23,113 nucleotides of DNA from Leptolinea sp964404415 (GTDB lineage: Bacteria; Chloroflexota; Anaerolineae; Anaerolineales; Anaerolineaceae): assembly GCA_964404415.1 (NCBI GenBank), contig CAYOKC010000053.1, positions 1 to 23,113 of the forward strand, in the 5' to 3' direction. The translations under genes and the position numbers were made by a program. Shown here in pieces: positions 6,960-14,936 of the stretch (within the stretch, counting starts at the first letter, position 1; the number at the start of each line of letters is the position of its first letter). Under the pieces are notes generated by a model. It was not told the origin of the DNA. It was given only the letters and a program-made list of their open reading frames with translations, and made no database searches.

Positions 6960-8144
6960 ATGGCAAACCGATTGAACTGGATCCAGGAAGAAATTGACTC
7001 GTTGCAGCAGGCAGGCCTTTACAACCGCATCCGCACCATTGGCAGCCCTCAGGGCGCCTGGCTGGTGGTGGACGGCAAGAAATCCCTCAACTTTTGTTCC
7101 AACAATTACCTCGGCTTCGCCAACCATCCGCGGCTGTTGAAAGCCGCGCAGGCCGCCATTGATAAATACGGCGTGGGACCGGCCGCCGTACGTACCATCG
7201 CCGGAACCATGGACCTTCACCTGGAACTGGAAAAGCGCATGGCCGCCTTCAAAAAAGTGGATGCCGCCATCACCTTCCAGTCCGGGTTCTGCGCCAACCT
7301 GGCCACCATCCCCGCGCTGGTGGGCAAGGAAGATGTGATCTTCTCGGATGAACTCAACCACGCCAGCATCATTGACGGCGCGCGCCTCTCCGGCGCGAAG
7401 ATCATCCGCTTCGCGCATGCCGACCCGGCGTCTCTGGAGCAGGTGATCAAAGAAGCCGCCGGAACATACCGCCGGGCGTTGATCGTCACCGACGGCGTGT
7501 TCAGCATGGACGGCGATATCGCCCCGCTGGACAAGATCTATGAGATCGCGGAAAAACACGACATCCTGCTGATGGTCGATGATGCCCACGGTGAGGGGGT
7601 GCTGGGCACAGGCGGCCGCGGCATTGTGGATCACTTCCACCTGCACGGCAAGGTCGATATTGAAGTTGGCACCATGTCCAAGGCGTTTGGCGTGATGGGC
7701 GGCGTGGTGGCCGGCAAGCCGGTGATCGTCGACTGGCTGCGGCAGCGCGGCCGTCCGTTCCTCTTCTCGTCCGCCGTCACCCCGCCGGATGCCGCGGCCT
7801 GTATTGCCGCCGTGGATGTGCTGGAAGAATCCACCGAACTTGTGGACCGCCTGTGGGAAAACGCGCGTTACTTCAAGGGCGAGATGAAGACCCTGGGCTT
7901 CGATACCGGAGTCAGCACCACGCCGATCACCCCTATCATGCTGGGTGAAGCCCCGCTGGCGCAGCAATTCAGCCGCCGCCTGTTTGAAATCGGCGTGTTC
8001 GCCATGCCGCTGGGCTTCCCCACCGTGCCAAAGGGCAAGGCGCGCATCCGCGTGATGATCTCCGCCGCCCATACCCGCAACGACCTGGATAAGGGATTGG
8101 AGGCTTTCGCCGTTGTCGGCCGGGAACTGGGCGTGATTCACTGA
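6960..8144 (+). CDS. kbl: Glycine C-acetyltransferase (2-amino-3-ketobutyrate CoA ligase)
   Basis: 394 residues, with GAGGTGG 5 bases before the ATG at 6960. It is a PLP-dependent alpha-oxoamine synthase. Together with threonine dehydrogenase, Kbl splits 2-amino-3-ketobutyrate with CoA to glycine and acetyl-CoA; the reaction is reversible. Diagnostic segments are NFCSNNYLGFANHP, the Gly-rich PAAVRTIAGT, FQSGFCANLATIPALVG, DELNHASIIDGARLSGA, VTDGVFSMDGDIAPL, MVDDAHGEGVLGTGGRG and GTMSKAFGVMGG, whose Lys is the Schiff-base residue. GRPFLFSSAVTPPDAAAC matches the Bacillus-type Kbl. Length is normal. BioF (8-amino-7-oxononanoate synthase) is the close relative to exclude, but no biotin genes are nearby and the match to Kbl is stronger. 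No tdh gene is adjacent. A terminator follows. Confidence 0.9.
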   Translation: MANRLNWIQEEIDSLQQAGLYNRIRTIGSPQGAWLVVDGKKSLNFCSNNYLGFANHPRLLKAAQAAIDKYGVGPAAVRTIAGTMDLHLELEKRMAAFKKVDAAITFQSGFCANLATIPALVGKEDVIFSDELNHASIIDGARLSGAKIIRFAHADPASLEQVIKEAAGTYRRALIVTDGVFSMDGDIAPLDKIYEIAEKHDILLMVDDAHGEGVLGTGGRGIVDHFHLHGKVDIEVGTMSKAFGVMGGVVAGKPVIVDWLRQRGRPFLFSSAVTPPDAAACIAAVDVLEESTELVDRLWENARYFKGEMKTLGFDTGVSTTPITPIMLGEAPLAQQFSRRLFEIGVFAMPLGFPTVPKGKARIRVMISAAHTRNDLDKGLEAFAVVGRELGVIH

Positions 8145-8162
8145 TCCATATATAAATTCATA

Positions 8163-8198
8163 AAGACACCCTGGGTTGTCCCCCCGGGTGTCTTATTT
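8163..8198 (+). terminator. Intrinsic terminator after kbl
   Basis: A perfect 9-bp stem (AAGACACCC 8163-8171 with GGGTGTCTT 8186-8194) with a 14-base loop, then ATTTT. It sits 19 bases after the kbl stop. Confidence 0.8.
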
Positions 8199-8308
8199 TG
8201 ATCTGGTATAGAATTAATCCAAATCCACAGGGTGGTATGTGACGGTTTCGGTTTCTTTGATGGGTCAATGACTGCGCGATTGTCCCGCCGGAACGAAAAG
8301 GAGATGCT

Positions 8309-10258
8309 TTGAAAAAGGGACTCTTTGTTTGTATATCATTTTTGTTCCTGTTATCTATATGGATTCCCGTGAATGCCAACGCGGCGGAAGACCTGTCATC
8401 CGCGGATATCACGCCTACACCGTTAAATACTCCGATGGTACACGATCAAGGTGCTGATGGAAATCTCAACGAACAGACCGAATGGGGCTTTGGTCCCATT
8501 CGGTCTGTTGCTTTTTCAGCGACCGGAAAGTACTTTGTTGTTGCCACTCGATATGGGTATGCCGTGTATAAAAATGAAAAAATGGATCATATGTATGAGT
8601 GGGTAAAAATAACTCCGCCCTTTGAAGAATTTGAAGGAGTGTCATTTGCATCAAATGATAGTGAAGTTTGCTTTGAGGGGGCAGATAATTTTTACAGATG
8701 CTTTGAAATTGATTCAGGCAAAGAAATTACTTTGAGTGATGGACCTACTATTACACGGATGAAAATGCTTGAAGGAGGTAATGATATCGAACTGTTCTCC
8801 AATAATCGGAAGTTTATTTACAAAGGGAAAAGTAAATATATTGAAAGCCCTGATGGTGGAACAACAACTGAACAAACAACGATTGAAGAAGTATTTGATG
8901 CTGCAACTGATAAAAAAAAGTTTGACCTTGGAGCAGGTCCTCAGTATTTGCAATATGAGGACCGAACGACGCCTGAAGGGTGTGACCTACGTTCTTTTTC
9001 AATGTGCGGGAATGCATATTCTCCTCTACCCTGGGCTCCAGAATACGCTTCTTTCTCAGAAAACGATAAATATCTTGGGGTTTTGTATGATCCCTCCGGA
9101 ATTTATTCAAGTGGGAGATACCGGATTTTAAAAATTTTCAACACACTAAACGGACGATTACTTAAATCATTTGGTAGTGTTTCCGAGCCGGTAGTTGATT
9201 TCGCCTTTGATCCAAAATCAGAACGGCTCTTGATTGGGATGTTTGACGGAAGTGTTCAGCTCTGGAATATAAATGGTTGGAAAAATTTGTGGAAATCGAA
9301 AGATTTCACACAACTGTCCGTTAATTACCAGACAACAACCGATGGGAAATTCCTTGTTTATGAGGGAGTTTTAGGTGACCTTGAAGTACGTGACATATCA
9401 AATGGAAAAGTAATTGGTAACTTTGAAAGTTCCGCTTTTGCCCTGTCGCCTATTCGTAATCTCCTGGCAATAGGTAAGAATAACGGGGTAATCCAGATAA
9501 TTGACCTTGAAACTCAAAAGAAGATTCTGGAATTTTCCGGACACAGAAAAAAAGTTCAGTCTCTAAAGTTTTCACCAGACGAAAAAAAGCTGGTTTCTTC
9601 AGGGGAAGATTGTAATGTTTACAGTTGGGATATAAAAACCGGATCATTATTGCATAGCTATGGGAACACCTATGTTGATCCCTATGAAATGGGGGAAAAA
9701 TATGAATCGCGAGTTTTCATCAAAGATTTTGTTTTCCTGGACGATTCAGAAAAACTATTTGGATTTGGTAGTTGGGGCACTGTTTTAATCTGGGACGAAT
9801 CATCAGGGAAATTGAACTATCACGTATCCGCGCGGCCCCTTGATTTCTACCATGGGATGATGACTGTCAATCCACATTTCCCTGAAGGTTTTACCGTGGA
9901 TGAGAAATCGAAGAAATTTAGTATCGGGGATTCAATCTATGATCTGAACACGGGAGAACCGATCGAAGAAAAACAAGAGTTGAAATCACCCGGTACGTAT
10001 GACAGTATAAACTGCACAACGTTTGGACCAATCTCCAAAGATGGCAAAACTCTTTTTACGATGGGGAAAAAAGGTTTGGATAGAAATATCTGTGTAATCG
10101 ATGTGGAAACCGGGAAGTTGAAATCCACATTTTCAATTTTCGAACCAAAGGTGGATAGCATCACAGAGATCGGTTTACCTTTTTTATCCACTGATGGCGC
10201 GACCCTTTTCGTTCCCACCTCTGACGGCGTAACCTTCATATTCAAAGTACCCGATTGA
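8309..10258 (+). CDS. Secreted WD40-like beta-propeller protein
   Basis: 649 residues from a TTG start, with AAGGAG at 8298-8303 (5-base spacing). The signal peptide MKKGLFVCISFLFLLSIWIP ends near VNANA, so the protein is exported. The body is a series of WD40/YVTN-type blades. The best are about 296-322 (VVDFAFDPKSERLLIG with GSVQLWNI) and 417-443 (VQSLKFSPDEKKLVSSG with NVYSWDI); weaker ones (IRSVAFSATGKYFVVAT, TVLIWDESSGK, GKTLFTMGKKG) lie on either side. No catalytic domain is attached, so a binding or scaffold role is likely. GC is clearly lower (a sampled row near 8650 is about 37%) than in kbl or the ACT gene on either side, suggesting recent acquisition or a lineage-specific gene. No clear terminator follows it. 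Confidence 0.78.
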   Translation: MKKGLFVCISFLFLLSIWIPVNANAAEDLSSADITPTPLNTPMVHDQGADGNLNEQTEWGFGPIRSVAFSATGKYFVVATRYGYAVYKNEKMDHMYEWVKITPPFEEFEGVSFASNDSEVCFEGADNFYRCFEIDSGKEITLSDGPTITRMKMLEGGNDIELFSNNRKFIYKGKSKYIESPDGGTTTEQTTIEEVFDAATDKKKFDLGAGPQYLQYEDRTTPEGCDLRSFSMCGNAYSPLPWAPEYASFSENDKYLGVLYDPSGIYSSGRYRILKIFNTLNGRLLKSFGSVSEPVVDFAFDPKSERLLIGMFDGSVQLWNINGWKNLWKSKDFTQLSVNYQTTTDGKFLVYEGVLGDLEVRDISNGKVIGNFESSAFALSPIRNLLAIGKNNGVIQIIDLETQKKILEFSGHRKKVQSLKFSPDEKKLVSSGEDCNVYSWDIKTGSLLHSYGNTYVDPYEMGEKYESRVFIKDFVFLDDSEKLFGFGSWGTVLIWDESSGKLNYHVSARPLDFYHGMMTVNPHFPEGFTVDEKSKKFSIGDSIYDLNTGEPIEEKQELKSPGTYDSINCTTFGPISKDGKTLFTMGKKGLDRNICVIDVETGKLKSTFSIFEPKVDSITEIGLPFLSTDGATLFVPTSDGVTFIFKVPD

Positions 10259-10295
10259 TTTCCGGGATATATGGCCATTCCGGATGAATTCCCCG

Positions 10296-10301
10296 TATAA
10301 T
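10296..10301 (+). promoter_or_regulatory. Candidate -10 element of the ACT/UPF0210 operon
   Basis: A perfect TATAAT 37 bases before the ACT gene ATG, in an 80-base spacer. No good -35 is visible. Confidence 0.35.
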
Positions 10302-10338
10302 CGCGGAATAATCTTTCCCTTCTGTCAGGAATCATCCC

Positions 10339-10917
10339 ATGGCCACCAAACAACAGCAATACGTGATCTCCATCATGTCGCGCGACCGCGTCGGCATTGT
10401 GCATGATGTTTCCCAATCCATCTGTGACCTTAAAGGCAACATCGCCGATATCCGCCAAAGTGTGCTGTGCGGATACTTTACTATGATCCTGCTGGCATCA
10501 TTCCCGGCGGATGTCACCCAGCGTGACGTGGAACGCAAACTGGCCGAGGTGGACGCCCGCAGCGAGACTGCCATCGACGTGGCCGTAAAGAAAGTGGATA
10601 TCGCCCATCATGTCAACGGCAAGTCCATCCCTGATAACGCGTACGTGCTCACCGCCACCGGACCGGATCGGGTGGGCTTTGTAGCCACAGTGACGTCGTT
10701 CTGCGCGGACAATAACATCAATATCCTTGACCTCTCCACTACAAGCGCGCACGGCGAGTATGTGATGATCCTGATCACCGACCTGAGCAAATGCCCCTCG
10801 ATTGATCAGGTGCGCGGCGGCCTTCAGGAGTTCTCAAAAGAAAAAGGGCTGCGCATTGTGCTGCAGCATTACAACATCTTCCGGGCTGTCAACGAGATCA
10901 ACCTGCCGATCCATTAG
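10339..10917 (+). CDS. Double ACT-domain protein (GcvR-like)
   Basis: 192 residues with two ACT domains in tandem. The first covers about 6-80 (YVISIMSRDRVGIVHDVSQS, then GNIADIRQS). The second covers about 97-175 (YVLTATGPDRVGFVATVTSF, then INILDLSTTS). The D-R-V-G-[IF] turn in each is the usual ligand-binding loop of ACT domains. No catalytic or DNA-binding domain is present, so it is probably a regulatory amino-acid-sensing protein of the GcvR/UPF0237 type. The ligand cannot be read from the sequence. It lies 24 bases upstream of a UPF0210 gene; ACT (UPF0237) and UPF0210 genes are commonly paired, which supports an operon and a shared function. AGGAA lies about 9 bases before the ATG. Confidence 0.86.
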   Translation: MATKQQQYVISIMSRDRVGIVHDVSQSICDLKGNIADIRQSVLCGYFTMILLASFPADVTQRDVERKLAEVDARSETAIDVAVKKVDIAHHVNGKSIPDNAYVLTATGPDRVGFVATVTSFCADNNINILDLSTTSAHGEYVMILITDLSKCPSIDQVRGGLQEFSKEKGLRIVLQHYNIFRAVNEINLPIH

Positions 10918-10941
10918 GCATCCCTGTACAGGACACTTCCC

Positions 10942-12328
10942 ATGATCCAATCTGATGAAATTCTAAATACCGTTNNNNNNNNNNATGATCCAGAAGCAAA
11001 ACCTGGATGTGCGCGCTGTCACCCTGGGCATCAGCCTGCTGGACTGCCACCGCGAGGATGCCGCCGGCACCTGCAAAGCGATCAAAGAAAAGATCGAGCG
11101 CCACGCCGCCAACCTGGTTTCCACCTGCGAAGCAATCAGCAGCGAATACGCCATCCCGGTGGTCAACAAACGCATCGCCGTCACCCCCATCTCGCATGTG
11201 GGCGCCGGGTTTGACTCCGCCGCTTTCGTGGATATGGCCGTCGCGCTGGACGAAGCCGCCGCGACGGTGGGCGTGGACATCCTCGGCGGATTTTCCGCCG
11301 ATGTATCCAACGGTTTCACACCCTGGGACAGAGAATTTATCCAGGCCATCCCTGAAGCCCTGTGCCGCACGAAAAAGGTGTGTTCGTCCGTGAATGTGGG
11401 AACAACCCGCGGCGGCATCAACATGGATGCCATCGTACTTCTCGGGCAGACGGTCAAAGACCTGGCGGAGAAAACCGCAGACCAGGGCGGGTTTGGCGCG
11501 GCCAAATTTGTGGCTTTCACCAACCAGCCGGGCGACAACCCCTTCATGGCCGGCGCCGTCCACGGGCTGGGCCAGCATGAAGTGATGATCAATGTGGGTG
11601 TCTCCGGTCCCGGCGTCATCGCCCGCGCGCTGGAGTTGAAGATCGCCCAATCAGGCGCGGAAAACCTCGGGTTGCACGACCTGGCCGACGAGATCAAACG
11701 CACCGCCTTCCGCGTCACCCGCAGCGGCGAATTGATCGGCCGCCAGGTGGCCAAAGCCATGGGATTGCCGTTTGGTGTGGTTGACCTCTCACTCGCGCCC
11801 ACCCCGAATATCGGTGACAGCGTGGGTGAGATCATGCAGATACTGGGCGTTGATGCCATTGGCGCGCCGGGTTCCACGGCGATCATCGCCATGCTGAATG
11901 ACGCCGTGAAGAAAGGCGGCACCTTCGCCAGCCAGAGCGTTGGCGGCCTGAGCGGCGCCTTCATTCCGGTATGCGAAGACCGCGCCCTGGCTGAAGCCGT
12001 ACGCGATGGCAGCCTGGTGTTGGAGAAATTGGAAGCCATGACCTGCGTTTGCTCGGTAGGGCTGGATATGATCGCCATCCCCGGCTCGGTGGACGCCGCC
12101 ACGATCTCGGCCATCATGGCGGATGAAATGGCCATTGGCATGATCAACAACAAAACCACCGCGGTGCGCGTCATTCCGGTGCCAGGCAAGGAAGCCGGTG
12201 AGATGGTCTCCTTCGGCGGCCTGTTTGGCGAAAGCGTCATCGCGCCGGTACGCAACACCGGCAAGTCGTCGCGCTTTGTGCAGTTTGGCGGCAAGATCCC
12301 CGCGCCAATCCACAGCCTGCGCAACTGA
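10942..12328 (+). CDS. UPF0210 / PFL-family protein (interrupted by gap)
   Basis: The family is unmistakable: LDVRAVTLGISLLDC, VVNKRIAVTPISHVGAG, VDILGGFSADV, KVCSSVNVGTTRGGINMDAI, NPFMAGAVHGLGQHEVMINV, VVDLSLAPTPNIGDSVGEI, QSVGGLSGAFIPVCED, ICSVGLDMIAIP-like TCVCSVGLDMIAIP, and the ending GGKIPAPIHSLRN. The true start is the ATG at 10942 (MIQSDEILNTV), because UPF0210 proteins begin about 12 residues before 'MI-x-x-x-N-x-DVR'. The ATG at 10985, just after the 10-N gap, is an internal Met. Family spacing suggests only about one codon is missing, so 10 Ns overstate the gap and break the frame. The biochemical function of UPF0210 is not established, although the fold is related to pyruvate formate-lyase. 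It is co-transcribed with the ACT protein and followed by a terminator. Confidence 0.9.
10975..10984. other. Scaffold gap (10 N) near the start of the UPF0210 gene
   Basis: Ten Ns between codon 11 (Val) and an internal Met codon. Comparison with the family start suggests only about 3 missing bases. As written, the gap throws codons 1-11 out of frame with the rest. Confidence 0.95.
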
Positions 12329-12350
12329 TCCTTTTATCCCCCAACGAAAG

Positions 12351-12383
12351 AATCCCCACCCTTATCAAAAAGAGGGGATTTTT
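12351..12383 (+). terminator. Intrinsic terminator after the UPF0210 gene
   Basis: AATCCCC (12351-12357) pairs with GGGGATT (12374-12380) across a 16-base loop and runs into a T5 tract, 22 bases after the stop codon. Confidence 0.7.
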
Positions 12384-12453
12384 AATTTCAATTCCAACGT
12401 GTGAAAAAGGGACACCGGGCCTGTACAGTATCAGGTGAACCAGACTCGGAGCA

Positions 12454-12490
12454 TGATAATATAGAAGCCGCGTAACCGGTTCACAACCGG
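12454..12490 (+). promoter_or_regulatory. Candidate promoter with operator-like palindrome upstream of EIIC
   Basis: A -10-like TGATAAT (12454-12460) is followed about 15 bases later by a perfect inverted repeat, CCGGTT-CAC-AACCGG (12476-12490), 45 bases before the EIIC start. Its position downstream of the -10 suits a repressor operator or a small leader hairpin. No clear -35 is seen. Confidence 0.35.
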
Positions 12491-12535
12491 AGTGTTCAGC
12501 TAAATATGTCTTTATCCGTATTTGAAGGGTAGTTT

Positions 12536-13882
12536 ATGTCAATTTCAGAGGCAGTAACCTATTTTCTCAGTTTCAAGTCATATGTTGTCTTACCGGTGAT
12601 CATCTTTATTCTGGCACTGGTTTTCCGCATGAAACCCGTGGACGCGCTTAAGTCGTCCCTGCTGATCGGAATCGGTTTCATCGGCATTTTCATGAGTTTC
12701 AATTACTTCGTTTCCATTGTCGATCCTGTCGTGCAGGCGCTGATCGCGCGGTCCGGGTTGAATATGGGCGTTCTGGATACCGGATGGCCGCCGCTGGCCG
12801 CGGTCACATGGTCGTTCAGTCTGACGCCCCTTTTTCTGTTGATCTTTATGGTCATCAATATCCTGATGCTTATCCTGCGGTGGACAAAAACCGTGGATAT
12901 TGACATCTGGAATTACTGGCATGTTTTGTTTGCCGCCATTCTGGTATACGGGGTGACATCCAGCGTGCCATTGACATTGATCAGCGGAATCATTGCGTTC
13001 ATCATTACGTTAAAGCTGTCCGATTGGACCGCGCCGGCGATCAACCGTGTTTCCGGGATGAACGGAATTTGCATCCCGCACCTCTCCGCCATCACCCACT
13101 ACCCCATCGCGTTAGCTATAAATTCGTTGTTTGACCGCATCCCAGGGTTCAACAAACTCGAAGCTGACCCGGAAAAATTGAAATCCGCCATTGGGATCTT
13201 TGCTGAACCCATGTTCCTTGGATTGATCATTGGGGCCGGGCTGGGAATTGGCGCAGGGTATGACGTAAAGCAAACCTCTGAACTGGCCTTCGGTTTCTCT
13301 GCCGTGGTCTACATCCTCCCCCGCATGAGCGGCATCCTCGGTTCGGCGCTGGTACCCGTTTCTGAAGCCATGAAAGAATTCATCCGCAAATATTTGCCGG
13401 GTATGGGGACAACGTATATCGGGTTGGATGTGGCCGTACTTTTCAGCATGCCGTCGGCGGTGGTGACAGCGATTCTGTTGATGCCTGTTTCCATCGTTCT
13501 GGCATTTATTCTGCCGGGAGTACGTTTTATCCCGCTGGGTGACCTGACCAACCTGCTGGTTCCCATGTCGATCATCTGCGTGGCTACCCGCGGCAATGTC
13601 ATCCGGGCGTTCATCATCGGTGTTCCGGTTGTCATCGCCAACCTGTATATCGCCACGGCATTGTCACCTTTGCTCACCAACCTCACGGCTGCCGCTCCCT
13701 CCAAAGTTGTGGAGTATCAGGGCGCCCTTACCAGCTTCCTTGACGGCGGCCAGATATTCCGCGCCTGGTGGATGGGATTGTTTACCCTGAACCCGGTCAG
13801 CCTGTCCCTGATACCGGTGGTCGCGGTTTTACTGTATGTCACCTGGAGACAATCAAAAATAGACAGAAAGTCTGAAGCATAA
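12536..13882 (+). CDS. PTS galactitol-family EIIC transporter subunit (orphan)
   Basis: 448 residues, almost wholly membrane-embedded (about 10-12 hydrophobic spans). It matches the galactitol-type EIIC (GatC) family: SYVVLPVIIFILALVFRMKP, LLIGIGFIGIF, LNMGVLDTGWPPLAAVTW, a central NRVSGMNGICIPHLSAITHY, KLKSAIGIFAEPMFLGLIIG, DVAVLFSMPSAVVTAILLMP and FLDGGQIFRAWWMGL. EIIC forms the membrane channel that carries and helps phosphorylate a sugar or polyol. No EIIA, EIIB, HPr, EI or polyol dehydrogenase gene is adjacent; the gene is monocistronic, between terminators. It may use EIIA/B encoded elsewhere, or act as a PTS-independent transporter. AGGGTAG lies just before the ATG. Confidence 0.86.
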   Translation: MSISEAVTYFLSFKSYVVLPVIIFILALVFRMKPVDALKSSLLIGIGFIGIFMSFNYFVSIVDPVVQALIARSGLNMGVLDTGWPPLAAVTWSFSLTPLFLLIFMVINILMLILRWTKTVDIDIWNYWHVLFAAILVYGVTSSVPLTLISGIIAFIITLKLSDWTAPAINRVSGMNGICIPHLSAITHYPIALAINSLFDRIPGFNKLEADPEKLKSAIGIFAEPMFLGLIIGAGLGIGAGYDVKQTSELAFGFSAVVYILPRMSGILGSALVPVSEAMKEFIRKYLPGMGTTYIGLDVAVLFSMPSAVVTAILLMPVSIVLAFILPGVRFIPLGDLTNLLVPMSIICVATRGNVIRAFIIGVPVVIANLYIATALSPLLTNLTAAAPSKVVEYQGALTSFLDGGQIFRAWWMGLFTLNPVSLSLIPVVAVLLYVTWRQSKIDRKSEA

Positions 13883-13936
13883 ATACAGTCCACAGCAAGG
13901 TAACCAGCTATACGGCAATCCCTGCATGAGAGACAT

Positions 13937-13979
13937 AAAAATCCGGTTCACTCTGTTGTTTGTGAACCGGATTTTTATT
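13937..13979. terminator. Strong bidirectional terminator
   Basis: A perfect 15-bp stem (AAAAATCCGGTTCAC 13937-13951 with its complement 13962-13976) with a 10-base loop and A/T tracts on both sides. It serves the convergent EIIC (+) and the small Cys-rich gene (-). Confidence 0.92.
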
Positions 13980-13983
13980 TATG

Positions 13984-14208
13984 TTACTCTTTGAACGGAT
14001 CGAAATTTGGATTGGTGCCATTCCACACGCATGCCGGCCGGTCATCGTCACAGCATGCTTCCGCATGTGAACAGCGGTGAACGCGCACCCGTGGCGGTTG
14101 ATCCGGCAAATGATCGGCCGGGAAAACACTTTCGGCTTCCAACGCCACCTCACAACCGGCATGTTCGCAATACCGTAATTTTTCCGCTATCCAGGTTTGT
14201 TTCGCCAT
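13984..14208 (-). CDS. Small Cys-rich hypothetical protein
   Basis: 74 residues from the ATG at 14208. GGAGG lies 4 bases upstream on the minus strand, and the stop sits against a strong terminator, so it is a genuine gene. The sequence is cytosolic, with six Cys and three His in two groups: C-x4-C in YCEHAGC, and C-x5-CC-x6-C in the stretch from RCSHAEACC to PAC. This spacing suggests a bound metal (zinc or iron) or a disulfide-rich fold. The C-terminus is NPNFDPFKE. I do not recognise a named family, and no function is assigned. It is encoded downstream of the GyrI-like gene on the same strand, across a 95-base spacer. Confidence 0.7.
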   Translation of the reverse strand: MAKQTWIAEKLRYCEHAGCEVALEAESVFPADHLPDQPPRVRVHRCSHAEACCDDDRPACVWNGTNPNFDPFKE

Positions 14209-14303
14209 TTGTCCTCCAACCGGTCAACCGGAAGTTTAATCAAAATTGTAATGTTTCACGGGGTTGAATCAAACCCTGTGTATGAACTTTACCTAATTGG
14301 TTG

Positions 14304-14852
14304 TCAGGCCAATAAAATAGAGATTTTCGTCAACCGGGCTGACGGGTCGGGTTCTTTTGTTGGCCCCACCAGATACCATTCCACCCGCGCCTTCCACAAA
14401 TTGAAGAGGTTCTCCTCCTGACATTGAAACTTCAGCCGGTGTTCATCGGCCCATTTCATCATATAAAAGGTGGAAGACGGCAACCCCGAATAGTCCCCGG
14501 CGTGGAGCAGCGATAAATACCGGCCGGCGGGTAATATGTCTTCCACAAAACCGGCTTCCTTCGCGCCCTTAGCGGCTGCCGGGACTCCGATCTGCATTTC
14601 AACCAGGCCATTCTTGTGAAATTCGAAATACCGGAAGAACGATGCCCCGGAAGGGGCCAGGCCTTGCATGGCAAGCCAGGCGTATAAACGCCCAAAACCA
14701 GCCGCCGAGTCAGCGATGCGGGTCATCGGAACGGTAGCCGGTAAACCGATATACGGTACCGGTTCATTGGTTTCTATGAAAGGCGCGGTTGTTGTCACTG
14801 GAAACCGCCTTGAAGACTTAATGGGATCTATTTCACAATTGATATTGTACAT
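14304..14852 (-). CDS. GyrI-like / AraC-type effector-binding domain protein
   Basis: 182 residues that read as a stand-alone effector-binding domain (GyrI-like, SOUL-type fold): YIGLPATVPMTRIADSAAGF, LYAWLAMQGLAPSGASFFRY, a GLVEMQIGVPA strand, EDILPAGRYLSLLHAGDYSG, and the C-terminal RVEWYLVGPTKEPDPSARLT. The last segment is typical of the family (Y-L-x-x-P-x-x-EPDP-x). Such domains bind small hydrophobic ligands or protein partners. There is no DNA-binding domain, so it is not itself a regulator of the AraC or MerR type. The ATG at 14852 has no good Shine-Dalgarno sequence, but TATTAT lies about 9 bases upstream on the minus strand, so a leaderless transcript is possible. It reads toward the Cys-rich gene. 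Confidence 0.82.
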   Translation of the reverse strand: MYNINCEIDPIKSSRRFPVTTTAPFIETNEPVPYIGLPATVPMTRIADSAAGFGRLYAWLAMQGLAPSGASFFRYFEFHKNGLVEMQIGVPAAAKGAKEAGFVEDILPAGRYLSLLHAGDYSGLPSSTFYMMKWADEHRLKFQCQEENLFNLWKARVEWYLVGPTKEPDPSARLTKISILLA

Positions 14853-14882
14853 AGTTTATCAATAATAGTGTATTGGTTATCA

Positions 14883-14911
14883 AAAAAAGAGGAGCCTGAA
14901 AATCAGGCTCC
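14883..14911 (-). terminator. Intrinsic terminator after the DUF1232 gene
   Basis: A perfect 9-bp stem, GGAGCCTGA (14891-14899) with TCAGGCTCC (14903-14911), and a 3-base loop. On the minus strand it runs into a T7 tract (14883-14888 region), closing the DUF1232 transcript and possibly the glycan operon. Confidence 0.88.
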
Positions 14912-14936
14912 AGTTAATTTCATATAAGATCAGACT

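Noticed and set aside
6915..8141. A 408-codon open frame antisense to kbl
   Set aside because: It covers kbl end to end, is His/Gly/Asp-rich without motifs, and results from GC-rich codon third positions in kbl.
10985..12328. ATG at 10985 as the true UPF0210 start
   Set aside because: It has no ribosome-binding site because the gap precedes it, and family proteins extend about 12 residues further, matching the sequence before the gap.
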